From contig JANQPI010000010.1 in NCBI GenBank assembly GCA_028289585.1, positions 434,001 through 498,000 on the forward strand: 64,000 nucleotides of DNA. Direction: 5' to 3'. Source of the stretch: Candidatus Zixiibacteriota bacterium. Lineage in GTDB: Bacteria > Zixibacteria > MSB-5A5 > GN15 > FEB-12. The translations under genes and the position numbers were made by a program. The notes under the pieces are model-generated. The model searched no databases, was not told where the DNA came from, and worked only from the letters and a program-made list of their open reading frames with translations. Of the stretch, positions 62,639 through 64,000 are shown in pieces; the stretch's first letter is position 1, and each line of letters begins with the position of its first letter.

Positions 62639-62787
62639 TACTATCGAATGCGAAAGGAGTATGGCGGCCTACGAACTGACCAGACTCACTTGCTCCGTAA
62701 ATCAGTGCGGGAGAGTGGCAACGTGAAAGTGCTGGCAGTCGACTAGGCGTTGGATACCATGATCTCCAAGGAGATCGGCTCGGGAAC
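62639..62787 (+). pseudogene. Second IS3-family OrfA remnant with internal stop
   Basis: The plus strand reads YYRMRKEYGGLRTDQ and later VLAVD-stop-ALDTMISKEI, recognisable as the YY-x-W-R-K-E-Y-G-G-L segment and the tail of OrfA. A TAG stop breaks the frame. This is a separate, more decayed copy. Confidence 0.6.
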
Positions 62788-63168
62788 TGACCAGCCCGGC
62801 GAAGCGACGTTAGACGAGCGCGCACGTCTGCTGCCAGTTGGCTAACTCGAAACGCCGAGTCTGTCGGGTCTAGTCCTATCCTCGTTGGAACCAACGTTGT
62901 CAGTCAGTGACCTCGGTGCTGGAGCAACGTCTGATCCGCCGACTTTCTCAGCTGGCGCGATAGTACAGTCCGCTCGATGAAAACCGTACCACTCGAGACT
63001 GCCTATTGCTAAACTTAGTGAGCCAGCCGGAATGGGGGCGTTTTGTAGGCAGAAGAACGAGAGTCCTTCCGCCAGCAGCCGGGAGTCTCTGCCTACTGAG
63101 CAGCGGTGAGACTACTGAGTCTCTCAGAGGCGAATAGAAGCATCCTTCGAGGGGAATCGGTAACACAT

Positions 63169-64000
63169 ATGAGCAACGACCTGACATTCATGACCAATGA
63201 AGAAGACCGGAAGCTGCTGAATCGCTTTCAGACGCTGATCAAAGATACGCGGCGTTTTGATGTATTGGTTGGCTACTTTTTTACGAGCGGATTTCACGCG
63301 CTGTACAAGTCACTTGAAAAGACCGAGAGGATCCGCATTCTGATCGGTATTGGCACCGGAAAATCGACCGTAGACCTCATCAATGACGCCAAACAGGGAT
63401 CTTCGCCGTTCTCTCACTCAGAGGCCAAAGAGCAGTTCGGAGAAGCCGTCGCGACCGAGCTAGCGAATTCGGACGATAAGCGAGAGATTGAGGAGGGAGT
63501 CCATAAGTTTCTGGAGTGGCTTCGGTCTGGCAAACTAGAAATCCGAGCATATCCAACCGAGAACATCCATGCCAAGGTCTACCTGATGACGTTCATCGAA
63601 GGTGACCGTGATGTTGGCCGAGTCATTACCGGTTCAAGTAACTTCACGCAATCGGGCCTTGTCGATAACTTGGAATTCAACGTGGAGCTCAAAGATCGCA
63701 ATGACTACGACTATGCCAAGGAACAGTTTGAGAAGCTTTGGGCTGACTCGGTTGCGGTCAAAGACAAGTACATTAGCACAATTCAGGATCGAACCTGGCT
63801 AAGCGACACTATCACGCCGTACCAACTGTATCTCAAGTTCCTATACGAGTACTTCAAAGATGACATCAGCATTCAGGAAGACGTGTTCCTTCGGTATGTT
63901 CCCACCGAATTCAAACGTCTAGAGTACCAGGAACAAGCCGTACTAAATGCGAAGAAGATCCTCGATGAATATGGCGGGACCTTCATTTCAGACGTTGTTG
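63169..64000 (+). CDS. Phospholipase-D-domain / helicase protein, N-terminal part, runs off the window
   Basis: An open frame begins at ATG 63169 and is still open at the right edge (277 residues seen). The N-terminal domain carries a PLD-type site: NIHAKVYLM (H-x-K) near residue 130, then VITGSSNFTQSGL. After about residue 250, RLEYQEQAVLNAKKILDEYGGTFISDVVG is the Q-motif and start of an SNF2-type helicase core, with DVVG leading toward the Walker A. Proteins of this build are common in prokaryotic defence islands beside methylase genes. The partners would lie beyond the window. The start has only a distant GAGGGGA as ribosome site. Confidence 0.85.
   Translation, partial: MSNDLTFMTNEEDRKLLNRFQTLIKDTRRFDVLVGYFFTSGFHALYKSLEKTERIRILIGIGTGKSTVDLINDAKQGSSPFSHSEAKEQFGEAVATELANSDDKREIEEGVHKFLEWLRSGKLEIRAYPTENIHAKVYLMTFIEGDRDVGRVITGSSNFTQSGLVDNLEFNVELKDRNDYDYAKEQFEKLWADSVAVKDKYISTIQDRTWLSDTITPYQLYLKFLYEYFKDDISIQEDVFLRYVPTEFKRLEYQEQAVLNAKKILDEYGGTFISDVV

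Larger units (their letters stand above)
62058..63168. other. Transposase graveyard between the recombinase module and the helicase gene
   Basis: About 1.1 kb without an intact gene. It contains at least three fragments of IS3-type OrfA genes in both orientations, listed separately. AAGTGGCCT at 62122-62130 repeats the word at 58455-58463. The promoter of the rightward helicase gene must lie toward the right end. Confidence 0.55.

Noticed and set aside
1-64000. CRISPR array
   Set aside because: No regularly spaced repeat-spacer pattern was found on reading the window.

Overview
The window looks like a chromosome segment of a Gram-negative, diderm bacterium from the FCB (Fibrobacteres-Chlorobi-Bacteroidetes) side of the tree, possibly an uncultured phylum such as Zixibacteria. 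This placement is an inference. It rests on a PorY/PorX-type regulator pair, a cargo protein with a type IX secretion (T9SS) sorting tail, a probable gingipain-family (C25) peptidase, beta-barrel outer-membrane proteins, a DAP-type murE, and a dcw cluster lacking murB and ddl. By eye the left 45 kb is fairly G+C rich and the block around 46.8-57.7 kb is clearly richer in A+T; neither was computed.

Region 1 (1-17.5 kb). A broken-off C25 peptidase gene runs leftward off the edge. The division and cell-wall cluster then runs rightward: mraZ-rsmH-ftsL-ftsI-murE-murF-mraY-murD-ftsW-murG-murC-ftsQ-ftsA-ftsZ. Most junctions overlap by 1-8 bases, so the genes are probably translationally coupled. Three phased TGGG-type repeats before mraZ look like the MraZ operator, and two hairpins close the cluster after ftsZ.

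Region 2 (17.6-32 kb). A short isolated flagellin is followed by serS behind a promoter so close that the mRNA may be leaderless. Then come the PorY-like kinase and PorX-like regulator, tsaE-tsaB-rimI (tRNA t6A synthesis and N-acetylation), accD, folC, two soluble sensor kinases, a sigma-54 activator and a GGDEF-like protein.

Region 3 (32-45.5 kb). On the minus strand lie a small unknown gene, an AlkA-type glycosylase and valS. On the plus strand are mazG and an outer-membrane beta-barrel gene with a probable structured leader. A polyamine operon on the minus strand (XRE-cupin regulator, speD, ornithine-decarboxylase-like gene, speE, amidotransferase) has tandem operators before its first gene. 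A small beta-barrel gene, a lipoprotein gene and lpdA follow, then a gene-free stretch that folds into a terminator-ended RNA candidate, and an elongator-type tRNA-Met(CAT).

Region 4 (45.6-64 kb) is an accessory island entered through the tRNA. It holds a tyrosine integrase, a T9SS-tailed beta-propeller protein, a small lipoprotein, and a 2828-residue YD-repeat/Rhs protein with a toxin-like tail. Next is a second recombinase module (HTH/zinc-ribbon protein, tyrosine recombinase, Xis-like HTH) beside a 478-residue protein of unknown function. Fragments of IS3-type transposase genes follow, and the window ends in the start of a phospholipase-D/helicase gene of the kind found in defence islands.

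Most of the left 45 kb is core metabolism. The least explained parts are the RNA candidates at 45.26-45.44 kb and 36.84-36.92 kb, the toxin-lipoprotein-cargo cluster, and the recombinase module at 58.7-62.1 kb.
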